DNA of 64,000 nucleotides, taken from positions 350,845-414,844 of the forward strand of contig NZ_JACSCH020000001.1 in NCBI RefSeq assembly GCF_014451325.2. The letters run 5' to 3'. The notes under the pieces were generated by a model. The model was not told the DNA's origin. It did not search any database and saw only the letters and a list, made by a program, of their open reading frames with translations. Positions 25,801 through 34,027 of this stretch are shown piece by piece. The stretch is from Streptomyces sp. CB02980. GTDB taxonomy: Bacteria; Actinomycetota; Actinomycetes; Streptomycetales; Streptomycetaceae. The first letter of the stretch is position 1; each line of letters begins with the position of its first letter. Made by a program: the position numbers and the translations under genes.

Positions 25801-26736
25801 TCAGGACGAACGGGCCGCCCGGTACAGGGCGGTGGCGACGGCGAGGTCCTCCCAGGCCATGCCCACGCTCTTGAAGAGGCGCGGACGCCCGGCCGCCGGT
25901 TCCCCGCGACCGGTCACCAGGTCGGCGAGGTCGCCCGCGATGTGGTCGGCCGTGATCGCCCCTTCGGAGACCGGGACGAGCAGGTCGCCCGCCTCCCGCA
26001 GCGCGGCGGTCCGCGCCTCGACGTAGACCTCGGACCGGACCACGAGCGCGGTGTCCGTCTCGCGGGCCGTCGGCTCGTGCGAGCCGACGGCGACGACGGT
26101 GGCGCCGGGTGCCACCAGGGTTCCGTCGAAGAGCGGTTCCCTGGCCGTGGTGCAGCAGACGACGAGGTCGGCCCCGGCCACCTCGGCGGGCGTGCCGGTG
26201 CGGGCGGGAACGCCGAGGGTCCGCGCGTACCCGGCGAGGGCGCGCCCGCCGACCGGCTCGCGTGCGACGACGACGGCCTCGGCGAGCTCGCGGACGGCGA
26301 GGACGGCCTCCAGATGGCCGTACGCCTGGGGGCCCGCCCCGAAGAGGACGAGGCGCAGGGGCCGGTCGGCCGGGGTGAGGGAGCGGACGGCGAGGGCGGA
26401 GACGGCCGGCGTACGCAGCTCGGTGAGCGCGGCTCCGTCGAGGAGGGCGAGCGGCCGGAGGTCGGCGCCGTCGAGGAGGAGGTAGGAGCCGGTGATGCGG
26501 GGCAGACCGCGCGCCGGGTTGCCGGGGGCGACTCCGGCGACCTTGACGCCGGCGAAGGAGCCGAAGGCCGCGGGCATCAGGAGGAGTTCACCGGTGGGGA
26601 CGGACACGGCCGTGCGGGGAGGTCCGGCGTCGGGGTCGAGTCCGGCCCGCAGGACGTCGGCGAGGACGTCGGTCACCGCCGCGGGACCCATGAGGCGGGC
26701 CATCGTCGCGGCGTCGAGGAAGAGGGGCGGGTTCAC
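25801..26736 (-). CDS. Ornithine cyclodeaminase / mu-crystallin family, probable 1-pyrroline-2-carboxylate reductase
   Basis: A 311-residue protein with the NAD(P)-binding site LRLVLFGAGPQAYGHLEAVLAV and the conserved ALTELRTPAVSALAVRSL region. Family members include ornithine cyclodeaminases, alanine dehydrogenases and ketimine reductases. It overlaps by four bases (GTGA) the proline-racemase-family gene before it. In known trans-3-hydroxy-L-proline pathways a dehydratase of that family makes 1-pyrroline-2-carboxylate, and an OCD-family reductase turns it into L-proline. That pairing is the best reading here, since collagen contains some 3-hydroxyproline. Confidence 0.8.
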   Translation of the reverse strand: MNPPLFLDAATMARLMGPAAVTDVLADVLRAGLDPDAGPPRTAVSVPTGELLLMPAAFGSFAGVKVAGVAPGNPARGLPRITGSYLLLDGADLRPLALLDGAALTELRTPAVSALAVRSLTPADRPLRLVLFGAGPQAYGHLEAVLAVRELAEAVVVAREPVGGRALAGYARTLGVPARTGTPAEVAGADLVVCCTTAREPLFDGTLVAPGATVVAVGSHEPTARETDTALVVRSEVYVEARTAALREAGDLLVPVSEGAITADHIAGDLADLVTGRGEPAAGRPRLFKSVGMAWEDLAVATALYRAARSS

Positions 26737-27719
26737 AGGAGGAACCCCGCGCCCAGCTCGTCGTCCGGGTCGAGGAAGAAGGAGTGGGTGCCGGTGCGGT
26801 GGGTGGTTCCGCCGACCTCGGTGACCCCCTCCGCCAGGAGGCGTCCGGTGAACACGGTGCCGACGACGGACTCGTGCCGCAGGGTGTCCCCGACGGCGAG
26901 GCGTCCGTCGTCGCCGAGCAGGGCGAGGCGTGCGGAGGTGCCCGAGCCGCAGGGTGAGCGGTCGATCTGACCGTCGGCGAAGACGGTGACGTTGCGCTGG
27001 TGGAGTCCTTCGGGGGTGTCGGGGAGCTCCTCGTACAGGATGACGCCGTACACGTCGTGCTCGGGGAGCGCGGCACGGATCTCCCGCCCGGCGCGGACGA
27101 GTTCGGGCAGGGCGCGCACGGAGACGTCGAGGCCGAGGTCGCGGGCGGCGACGGAGACGTAGAGGGCGCCGGAGTGGGCGAGGTCGGCCTCGACGGTGCC
27201 GAGCGTGGTGGTCACCTCGACGTCGCGGGCGACGATGCGGGTCGGGACGTTGCGGAAGGTGACGCCGGTGGTGCGGCCGTCCGCGCGGTGCACGGCGGCG
27301 GTGACACGGCCGGAGGGCACGTCGATCCGTACGGAGACGTCGCCGTCGTCGGGGGCGGGGACGCGCCCCGTGTCGACGGCCCAGGCGCCGAGGGCCATCG
27401 TGCCGTGGCCGCAGGCGGTGGAGTAGCCGTCCTTGTGCCAGAACAGCACGCCGAAGTGGGCGCCGTCGTCGTCGGGCGGCACGACGAAGCCGCCGTACAT
27501 GCCCGCGTGCCCGCGCGGCTCCCGGGACAGGAGGCGGCGCAGGTCGTCGAGGGGGCCGGGGCGCGGGTCCGTGCCCGAGCCGCCGGTCGTGAGGGCGGTG
27601 GCCCGGCGCTCGGCGACGGTGTCGCCGGGGATCGGGGGCAGGTCCTCGTCGACGATCCGGAAGGGTTCGCCGGCGGTGTGGTAGTCGGTGGTGCGGACCG
27701 TGTGCGGGGTGGTGCTCAC
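26733..27719 (-). CDS. Proline racemase superfamily enzyme, possible trans-3-hydroxyproline dehydratase
   Basis: A 328-residue paralogue of the epimerase at 14686. The two active-site positions are Cys103 in STACGHGTMALG and Cys257 in SPCGSGTSARL, so by residues alone it could be a racemase or epimerase; classic trans-3-hydroxyproline dehydratases have Thr at the second site. The overlap with an OCD-family reductase argues for dehydration of trans-3-hydroxyproline, so function is unsettled. GTG 27719 follows GGAGG. It lies downstream of the collagenase gene, separated by a strong terminator, so it may have its own promoter or depend on read-through. Confidence 0.78.
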   Translation of the reverse strand: MSTTPHTVRTTDYHTAGEPFRIVDEDLPPIPGDTVAERRATALTTGGSGTDPRPGPLDDLRRLLSREPRGHAGMYGGFVVPPDDDGAHFGVLFWHKDGYSTACGHGTMALGAWAVDTGRVPAPDDGDVSVRIDVPSGRVTAAVHRADGRTTGVTFRNVPTRIVARDVEVTTTLGTVEADLAHSGALYVSVAARDLGLDVSVRALPELVRAGREIRAALPEHDVYGVILYEELPDTPEGLHQRNVTVFADGQIDRSPCGSGTSARLALLGDDGRLAVGDTLRHESVVGTVFTGRLLAEGVTEVGGTTHRTGTHSFFLDPDDELGAGFLL

Positions 27720-27756
27720 GAAGTACGGCCTCCGGGAGGGGATTTCGGGATGTGCG

Positions 27757-27792
27757 CCGGGCCGGTCCCTCCCCGTGGAGGGACCGGCCCGG
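27757..27792 (-). terminator. Terminator after the collagenase gene
   Basis: A perfect 16-base-pair stem with a four-base CCGT loop lies 26 bases past the collagenase stop and before the racemase-family gene. It should end most collagenase messages. Confidence 0.85.
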
Positions 27793-27817
27793 ACAGGATG
27801 GGTCGGCTCAGGACGGG

Positions 27818-30181
27818 TCAGCTGCGGAGGGGGCCCTCACAGCTGAAGCCGGACGTGCCGGCGACCCTGGTGGACCAGATGTCGATCGGCCCGAAGGAGC
27901 AGTTCATGTCGGCCAGGTTGTTGGAGGCGGCGCCCGCGCGGTCGAGGATGAAGTAGTCGACCGTCTCGGACATGTCCTTGAAGTTCTGGTCCGCGCTCCC
28001 CGAGTCGGACAGGTTGGCGGTGATCCGGCCGGTGCAGACGAACCGGCGCTTGCCCGGCTCGCCGTTCTCGACGCAGTCGGGGGTGTTGTAGGTGGCGGTG
28101 GCGAAGGTGGACCTCACCGTGGCCAGGGCCGCGTCGCGCAGCTGGGCGTTGGGGGTGAACGTGGTGTTGGGCACGTACAGCGTGTCGACCTGGGCGATCT
28201 GGGTGTCGAGGAAGCGGTCGTAGTCGCGCTGGAGGTTCGTGTCGGAGCCGAGGCGGTTGCGCCAGGCGTCGTACCCGGCGACGTCGTTGTTCCGCAGGTG
28301 GGTGTACATCTCGCGGATCAGGGAGGGCTTCTCGTTCCAGAGGAACTCGAAGAACGTTCCCGCGTAGTTGTAGAAGCGGAAGCCGTCGCCGTCGTAGGTG
28401 GCGTTGAGGATCTGCCGGAGGTTCATCCGGGGGCCGCCGCCCGCCGTGTCGTTGATGACGCCGCGGACCAGGGACTTGCGGACCTTGATGCCGTCGCTGC
28501 GGGTGGCGCCGTCGAAGAACTCGGCGGTGCCCTCGTCCATGAAGGTGGTGCGGTCGCCCTGGTACCAGGGGCCCTCGCCGAAGAAGCCGGGGACGGCGTA
28601 GCGGCCGTTGAGGTAGTGGGTGTACTCGTGGCGGAAGAGCTCTTCGAGCGTCAGCGACGAGTCCTGCGGGACACGGCGCTGATAGGTGTAGAAGGTGGCG
28701 CCGCGCTCGATGTAGACGCCGCCGTTGTTGGTGCCCATCCCGGTCAGGATGGGGTGGTAGTTCTCGTAGTCGGCCCGCGAGCCGTACAGGACGATGGTGA
28801 GGGTGGTGTTGGGGTCGCCGGCGAGCGGCTGCTCGGTGCCGACCACACGGTGGAACTGGGCCTTGACCTGCTTGCTCGCGTAGTAGAGCTGGTCGACGGT
28901 GGCCCGGTCGAGCCCCGTGCGGACCTTGATCGCGCCGTTGTCGTAGGTGTACGTGTACGGGAAGATCTGCGCTTCGATGTCCGCCTTGCAGACGCCGTAC
29001 GGCTTGCACGCGTCGAAGTAGTTGAGCCAGGAGACGACCTTGGCCCACTGCTGGCTGCCGCGGCCGAAGGTGGTGACCGCCTGGCCGAGCAGGCCGCCGA
29101 GTCCGGCGGTGATCTCCGTCCGCAGGCTGGTGATCTCGCCGAAGCGGCCGTACTCGCCGAGGGCGTCGCGGGCGACCCAGTCGTTGGCGGTGCCCTTCAG
29201 GTGGCCGTAGCCGGCGAAGGCCTTGAAGACGGCGCGGTACGCCGGGTCGGCGGCGGCCGCGGCCTGGAAGGCGGCGTCCTGGTTGCCCGGGTAGACGCCC
29301 AGGTAGTTGACGGAGAGCGCGGCGAGCGCGGCCCCCGCCCAGGACGGGTCGAGGTGGGTGGCGGTGTGCGAGGGGTCCATGGTGGCGAGGACCCGCTTGA
29401 TCAGACCGAGCTGGTGCTGCCGGAGTCCGGGGGCGCTGGCCGCGTAGAGGGCCTCGCGCAGGGTGAAGGCGTTGCTCTTCGTGACGTCGAAGGTGCGGGC
29501 CGCGTTGCCGAAGTCGGCGACGGCCTGGCGGACGGCGTTCACGGTGGGCGCGTCGGTGGTGTCGATCTCGTCGCGGGAGTAGTCGTGGTACGCGACGGCG
29601 TGCAGGTAGGTGAACATCTCCTCCAGGTGGGAGGAGTTACGGCCGTCATGGGCGGCGGCCAGACCGGATATTCGGCGGGCGACGGCCTGGACGTGGGCGT
29701 CGGACATGACGGGCGCGAGCCGGGCGTCCCAGGTCCAGATGAGTCCGCGCAGACAGCCGTCGGCGAGGACCGCGGGGTCGGCGAGGAAGTCGGCGAACTG
29801 CTCGGGGCCGAGCCCGGTGATCCCGTCGAGCGTGCAGGGAACGCCGGCGGCGGTCGTCTTGGTGTCGGCCGAGAGGGTCCGCGCGGCAGCGGTGGCGGCG
29901 ACCGGGGCCCGGCCCGGGACGCGCCCCGCGGCGAGGCTGCCGGGGGCGGGCGCGGGCCCGAAGGTCTTGCGGGGAGCGGTGGCGAGGCGCTCCACCTCGT
30001 CGAACGGGTTGGTTCCGTGCTGGGCCCGCGGGGCCGGGGCGCCGGTCGACACGGCGGGGACAGCGGTGGCGCGGGCGTCCGTGTCGGCCGCGGAGGCCCC
30101 GGTCTGGCCCGAGGAGGCCAGGAGGGTCACGGCGATGGCGGAGGTGAGCAGGGACGAACGCACACGTCTGTGGATGGACAA
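27818..30181 (-). CDS. Secreted M9A collagenase
   Basis: A 787-residue zinc metalloprotease of the bacterial collagenase family (peptidase M9). The signal peptide spans about residues 1-32 (RRVRSSLLTSAIAVTLLASSGQ). A helical activator region follows, then the peptidase core with HEYTHY (His518, Glu519, His522), and downstream EGTAEFF, whose first Glu is the likely third zinc ligand. The family cleaves native triple-helical collagen into small peptides. No clear PKD or collagen-binding repeat is visible at the C-terminus. The TTG start at 30181 has GGAG nine bases upstream. Its promoter element is almost identical to that of the peptide importer, so the two should be co-regulated. Confidence 0.92.
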   Translation of the reverse strand: MSIHRRVRSSLLTSAIAVTLLASSGQTGASAADTDARATAVPAVSTGAPAPRAQHGTNPFDEVERLATAPRKTFGPAPAPGSLAAGRVPGRAPVAATAAARTLSADTKTTAAGVPCTLDGITGLGPEQFADFLADPAVLADGCLRGLIWTWDARLAPVMSDAHVQAVARRISGLAAAHDGRNSSHLEEMFTYLHAVAYHDYSRDEIDTTDAPTVNAVRQAVADFGNAARTFDVTKSNAFTLREALYAASAPGLRQHQLGLIKRVLATMDPSHTATHLDPSWAGAALAALSVNYLGVYPGNQDAAFQAAAAADPAYRAVFKAFAGYGHLKGTANDWVARDALGEYGRFGEITSLRTEITAGLGGLLGQAVTTFGRGSQQWAKVVSWLNYFDACKPYGVCKADIEAQIFPYTYTYDNGAIKVRTGLDRATVDQLYYASKQVKAQFHRVVGTEQPLAGDPNTTLTIVLYGSRADYENYHPILTGMGTNNGGVYIERGATFYTYQRRVPQDSSLTLEELFRHEYTHYLNGRYAVPGFFGEGPWYQGDRTTFMDEGTAEFFDGATRSDGIKVRKSLVRGVINDTAGGGPRMNLRQILNATYDGDGFRFYNYAGTFFEFLWNEKPSLIREMYTHLRNNDVAGYDAWRNRLGSDTNLQRDYDRFLDTQIAQVDTLYVPNTTFTPNAQLRDAALATVRSTFATATYNTPDCVENGEPGKRRFVCTGRITANLSDSGSADQNFKDMSETVDYFILDRAGAASNNLADMNCSFGPIDIWSTRVAGTSGFSCEGPLRS

Positions 30182-30278
30182 CAGAACTCCATGAGTGGTG
30201 GGGGAACGTCATTGGGGATGACGAGAACTGTTGTGGTGCGCACGGTGTTTGACGGAGGTTCATCGAACCGTGTGCGGT

Positions 30279-30309
30279 GTAACATAGTAATGTGAAATTG
30301 CACTGACAA
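30279..30309 (-). promoter_or_regulatory. Promoter/operator of the collagenase gene (element C)
   Basis: Read on the minus strand this 31-base element matches element B at 19947 in 30 of 31 positions, including TTGTCA, 18 bases, TATGTT and the core ATTTCACATT. It lies 98 bases before the collagenase start. The 309-base gap around it (30182-30490) also holds the lipoprotein promoter but no other gene. Confidence 0.65.
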
Positions 30310-30490
30310 CCCCTCTGCTGCCACGAGTTACCCGAGGTTCACTCAAGGCCGCCCGCCGCAGCAGTCACCCGAGCCCCGGCCACGCCTCCGGCACCGCCCT
30401 GCCCGGGGCGGCTCAGGAACCGTTTCCCCGTATCCTGCGTGACCTCTTGACGTGTTGTCGGCTGGTGGTGAGGGAAGCGGAGGGAATCGG

Positions 30491-31069
30491 ATGCGAGCTC
30501 GGACGATGGTGAACGTGGCGGTGACGGCCTGCGTGGCTCTGGTGGCGTGTGCATGCGGTCCGGAGCAGACGAAGGGGGACGCGGGCGCGAAGCCTTCGCA
30601 GCCGACCGCGCCCACGTCCGCATCCACATCCACGCGGGCCGAAGACCCGCCGGTCACACCGTCCGCGTCCACTCGGACCGAGAAGCCGTCGGCCGCCTCG
30701 ACCGGCGAGCAGCCCTCGCCCAGGACGAAGGAGGGGGCGATCCGGCGCTACGAGCAGTACCTCCACGCCCTCGGCCACGAGGACATCGACACGGTCTGCG
30801 AAGTGGCCGGGCCCGCCGCGAAGCAGGCGGAGGACCAGGGACTCGGCCCGTGCACGTCGACGTACACCGCGGTCTTCCAGATGATCTCGCCCGCGCAGAA
30901 GAAGGCCCTGCAGACCGCGACGGTCGACCCTCAGCGCGTCGCCGTGCGCACGCCCGGCAAGATCGAGATGCCGGTCGAAGCGGTCAGGTCCTCCGCCACC
31001 TTCTCCGAGAGCGACCTCGGCGACTACACCCTGGAGTACCTCAGGAACGATTGGTACATCACCGACTGA
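30491..31069 (+). CDS. Putative secreted lipoprotein of unknown function
   Basis: A 192-residue protein. The signal peptide ends in a lipobox LVAC (Cys20; Cys22 is an alternative), followed by a Thr/Ser/Pro-rich linker of about 50 residues. The globular part (residues about 80-192) is IRRYEQYLHALGHEDIDTVCEVAG ... SESDLGDYTLEYLRNDWYITD and contains two cysteines; it resembles small NTF2-like extracytoplasmic domains but I cannot assign a family. ATG 30491 follows GGAGGGA. It is divergent from the collagenase, with no evidence of functional linkage. Confidence 0.75.
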   Translation: MRARTMVNVAVTACVALVACACGPEQTKGDAGAKPSQPTAPTSASTSTRAEDPPVTPSASTRTEKPSAASTGEQPSPRTKEGAIRRYEQYLHALGHEDIDTVCEVAGPAAKQAEDQGLGPCTSTYTAVFQMISPAQKKALQTATVDPQRVAVRTPGKIEMPVEAVRSSATFSESDLGDYTLEYLRNDWYITD

Positions 31070-31248
31070 TCCCGAACCCGCCCTGCGCGGAGCCGCCCGC
31101 CGGCCCTGGGGCGCAAGGAAGCGGGGTGCGCGGATACTCCTCCGGCGTCAGTACGCCGCCCCGCCCGAACTCGGCGTCGTGGCGCGCCTCGCCGAGCGCG
31201 CCCCCGACCCGGTTCACGAGGCGGTCCACGACGAAGCGTTCACCTGAT

Positions 31249-32757
31249 CTAGGACCTGACGATGCGGCGCCAGAAGCCGGAGCGTTTCTCCTGGGGTGTG
31301 CTCCCTGGGGGACGGACTTCCAGCGACCAGTCACCCGTTCCTTCGACGACCGCGACGAACAGGGGCCCCTCCGGGAGCACGCGCGTGGCCTTCGGGCTCC
31401 GGCCGTACTCGCTCGCCAGCGAGACCGGGAAGGGGGCGGGGGCACCAGGGCGACGCGGCTTGTGCCCCTGGACACGCACATACCCGGTCGCCTCCGTCGG
31501 ACGCAGACGGGTGACCAGCTCGCCGGCGGGCCCGGTGTGAAGCAGCACCTCGGATCCTCGGCCGGTGGCTGCCTCGCCGAGCCGGCGCACCGCGGTCACG
31601 GGTCGGATCACGATCGTCCACTCGTCGCGGTCGTCGCAGCCGACGCGGAAGCGCAGCGGGTACAGGCTGTCGCACCACATCACCCGCCGCTCGAACCGGT
31701 GGGACGTGTCCGAGTTCCCGAGGTCGACGGCCTCCCTGCCGTTCCAGTCGATGGAGTCCAGGTCGAAGAAGCCCTTGCCGGTCCGGGCGAATTCGACCAG
31801 GACGTAGCCGGGCGGTGGGGTCGTGTCCATGGCGAACTTGGCGCTGCCCCGCCCGCTGTACACGATGTCGTCGAACTCCCCACCGAGGATCGCGGCGGCG
31901 GCGACCGCCTCGGGCGACGGGGTCGGCGAGGGAACCACCGGGATCACTCCCGGCCCCCGGGACGGGGGCTGGGGCGAGCTCTGGGACTGGGACCGGGCTC
32001 CGTTCTGGGCGTCGGACGGGGCCTGGGCGAAGGCATGCGATGGAGACGAGCCCGGGCCGTGTGCCGCGGCCTCGCCCTTCGTCAGTCCCGGGCCGCCACC
32101 GTGTCCCTGGGCCGAACCGGAGCCCTGTCCCCGCTCCGTATCGGCAGCATCAGCAGCTGGTCCCGAGGACTTGCCGACGGCCCCGCGCGGAAGCTCCACC
32201 GGCACCGGCCCGCCCGGGGCCTGGGCCTGGGCCGGTGCCTGGGCCGGTGCCTGGGCCGGTGCCTGGGCCGGTGCCGGCACCGAGATGCCGAAGTCCTCCG
32301 CCAGCGCCTTGAGCCCCGCGTCGTAGCCCTCGCCCACCGCTCGGAACTTCCAGCCACCGTCGCGCCGGTAGTACTCGCCGAGGACCAGCGCCGTCTCGGT
32401 GGTTGCGTCGTCGATCTCGTACAGGGCGAGTTGCTCCCCGGTCGCGGCGCTCAGCGTCCGTACCGACAGGCCGGGCACCTGCCCGAGCGTGCCGTTCTGA
32501 CCGACGACGACGATCACGATGCGCCGGACGTCCGGTCCGACCCTCTCGATGTCGAGGTCCAGCCGGTCCGCTGACCGGTCGTCCTCGACGCCGGCCCGTT
32601 CGAGGACCAGGTGCCGGACGGCCTTGCCGGTGGCGTCCAGGAGCAGCGCGGAGGCCGCCACCTCCGGCACTCCGTCGCCGGCCGCCTGCGAGGCGACCTC
32701 GATCCGCCACGCCTGCCCGGGGACCGGCAGGTTCTCCCCCTTGATGATCCGAGTCAC
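31249..32757 (-). CDS. TerD-domain protein with low-complexity linker and unknown C-terminal domain
   Basis: A 502-residue fusion. Residues 1 to about 140 are a TerD-like calcium-binding beta-sandwich (TRIIKGENLPVPG, GQNGTLGQVPGLSVRTL, DDATTETALVLGEYYRRDGGWKFRAVGEGYDAGL). A linker of about 130 residues rich in Ala, Pro, Gln, Gly and Ser starts with repeated APAQ units. The C-terminal 200 residues (FDDIVYSGRGSAKFAMDTTPPPGYVLVEF ... EVRPPGS) form beta-rich modules I do not recognise. TerD proteins are linked to tellurite and stress resistance. The start is GTG 32757, with another GTG just upstream and no clear ribosome site, so it may be leaderless. Confidence 0.8.
   Translation of the reverse strand: MTRIIKGENLPVPGQAWRIEVASQAAGDGVPEVAASALLLDATGKAVRHLVLERAGVEDDRSADRLDLDIERVGPDVRRIVIVVVGQNGTLGQVPGLSVRTLSAATGEQLALYEIDDATTETALVLGEYYRRDGGWKFRAVGEGYDAGLKALAEDFGISVPAPAQAPAQAPAQAPAQAQAPGGPVPVELPRGAVGKSSGPAADAADTERGQGSGSAQGHGGGPGLTKGEAAAHGPGSSPSHAFAQAPSDAQNGARSQSQSSPQPPSRGPGVIPVVPSPTPSPEAVAAAAILGGEFDDIVYSGRGSAKFAMDTTPPPGYVLVEFARTGKGFFDLDSIDWNGREAVDLGNSDTSHRFERRVMWCDSLYPLRFRVGCDDRDEWTIVIRPVTAVRRLGEAATGRGSEVLLHTGPAGELVTRLRPTEATGYVRVQGHKPRRPGAPAPFPVSLASEYGRSPKATRVLPEGPLFVAVVEGTGDWSLEVRPPGSTPQEKRSGFWRRIVRS
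32225..32272. repeat. Four 12-base tandem repeats in the TerD linker
   Basis: GCCTGGGCCGGT occurs four times without a mismatch. On the coding strand this encodes APAQ repeats in the linker of the TerD fusion. Confidence 0.9.
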
Positions 32758-32960
32758 CACGTCATGCTGGCATGCCGCTCCGGCGCAGGTCCACGGCCGG
32801 GGGCGGCAGTGCGGGGACGCCCAGATCGGTGAAGGGGGTGACGAGGAGGGCGTATTGATGCCGGGCGCCGGCACCAGGAGCGACGGGGCAAGTACCCCGG
32901 CCGGCGCGGCGGCCGTGTCCCGCAGGCCGGCCAGACCTCAGGGACCGCCCGTTCCCGCCT

Positions 32961-33743
32961 TCACTTGCGTCCGACGCCCGCGTACATCGCGACGTCCGGC
33001 GTCGCCGTCCCCGGCCGCCATGCCGAGCAGGACACCACCCCGGGCTCCAGCAGCTCCAGGCCGTCGAAGTAGCGTGCGACGGCCGCAGGAGTCCGTTGGG
33101 TGAGCTTCGGCGTGCCGTGCTCGTTCCAGAACGCCACCGCCGCGTCGACATCCGCCATGTCGGGGTGCTTGACCGTGTGGGAGAGGACGAGGTGGCTGCC
33201 GGGCGGCAGCGCGTCCATGAGGCGGCGGACGATCGCGTACGACTCCTCGTCGTCCTCGACGAAGATGACCACCCCGAGCAGCATCAGCGCGACCGGCTGC
33301 GAGAGATCGAGCGTCTTCGCCGCAGCGGCCAGGACGGTGTCGACGTCCCGGAGATCGGCGTCCAGGTAGTCGGTGCGGCCCTCGGGCGTCCCGACCAGCA
33401 GGGCGCGGGCGTGCGCGAGCACGAGCGGGTCGTTGTCCACGTACACGACCCGTGCGTCGGGGGCGACGCGCTGGGCGACCTCGTGCGTGTTGTCGGCGCT
33501 CGGCAGCCCCGTCCCGATGTCCAGGAACTGCCGGATGCCCTCGTGCTCGGCCAGGTGTCGCACCGCCCGCCCCAGGAACAGCCGGTCCGCCTTCGCGTAC
33601 TCCCCGATCCCGGGGTGCAGCTCCCGGATCCGGTCGCCGGCCTCTCGGTCGACCGGGTAATTGTCCTTGCCACCGGTCCAGTAGTTCCATATCCGGGCCG
33701 TGTGCGGCCGGGAGGTGTCGATGCGCGATTCGATGTCGGTCAC
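32961..33743 (-). CDS. DUF574-type SAM-dependent methyltransferase
   Basis: A 260-residue protein of the Methyltransf_19 (DUF574) family, abundant in Streptomyces. The family opening IDTSRPHTARIWNYWTGGKDNYPVDREAG is intact. The SAM-binding motif is FLDIGTGLPSADNTHEVAQ and the acidic ribose contact VVYVDNDPLVLAHARALL. Targets of these enzymes are unknown. The start is GTG at 33743. It is a lone gene; about 280 bases on its upstream side hold only the terminator of the next operon. Confidence 0.9.
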   Translation of the reverse strand: MTDIESRIDTSRPHTARIWNYWTGGKDNYPVDREAGDRIRELHPGIGEYAKADRLFLGRAVRHLAEHEGIRQFLDIGTGLPSADNTHEVAQRVAPDARVVYVDNDPLVLAHARALLVGTPEGRTDYLDADLRDVDTVLAAAAKTLDLSQPVALMLLGVVIFVEDDEESYAIVRRLMDALPPGSHLVLSHTVKHPDMADVDAAVAFWNEHGTPKLTQRTPAAVARYFDGLELLEPGVVSCSAWRPGTATPDVAMYAGVGRK

Positions 33744-33958
33744 GCCCTCAACCTAGCGCGGCGCTCCGGCAACTCCCTTGCTGCGATGCCACATTGCCCC
33801 CACTGTTCACGTCGGCATGATCCCGGCTTGACCTTGCCGCGACGTCAGGGTCCGTACGGGGTGACATCCCGGCCCGTCGATCACTGACCTCCACGAGCCC
33901 TTCCGGCGACGAGCCCTTCCAGCGACGAGCCCTCCCGGGGTCGCCCGGAGGAGGTACG

Positions 33959-34006
33959 ACAGCGTCGTAGCGCCCTCCGTCACCGTGGAGGGCGCTACCC
34001 CGCTGT
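33959..34006 (-). terminator. Terminator of the glucoside ABC operon
   Basis: A perfect 12-base-pair stem (GTAGCGCCCTCC with its complement, 33967-33978 and 33987-33998) is extended on both sides by ACAGCG/CGCTGT with small mismatches. It begins 21 bases after the last permease gene. Confidence 0.8.
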
Positions 34007-34027
34007 CGCACATCCGTCCTCGCGCGG

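Noticed and set aside
27752..30295. An 847-codon open frame opposite the collagenase
   Set aside because: Composition is Gly/Val/Glu-rich antisense of a clear collagenase with signal peptide and HEYTH motif; antisense frames are expected at this GC content.
31090..31240. A minus-strand stretch reading VVDRLVNRVGGALGEARHDAEFGRGGVLTPEEY
   Set aside because: It looks protein-like and could be a gene remnant after the TerD gene, but it has no start or family I can name, so I did not list it as a gene.
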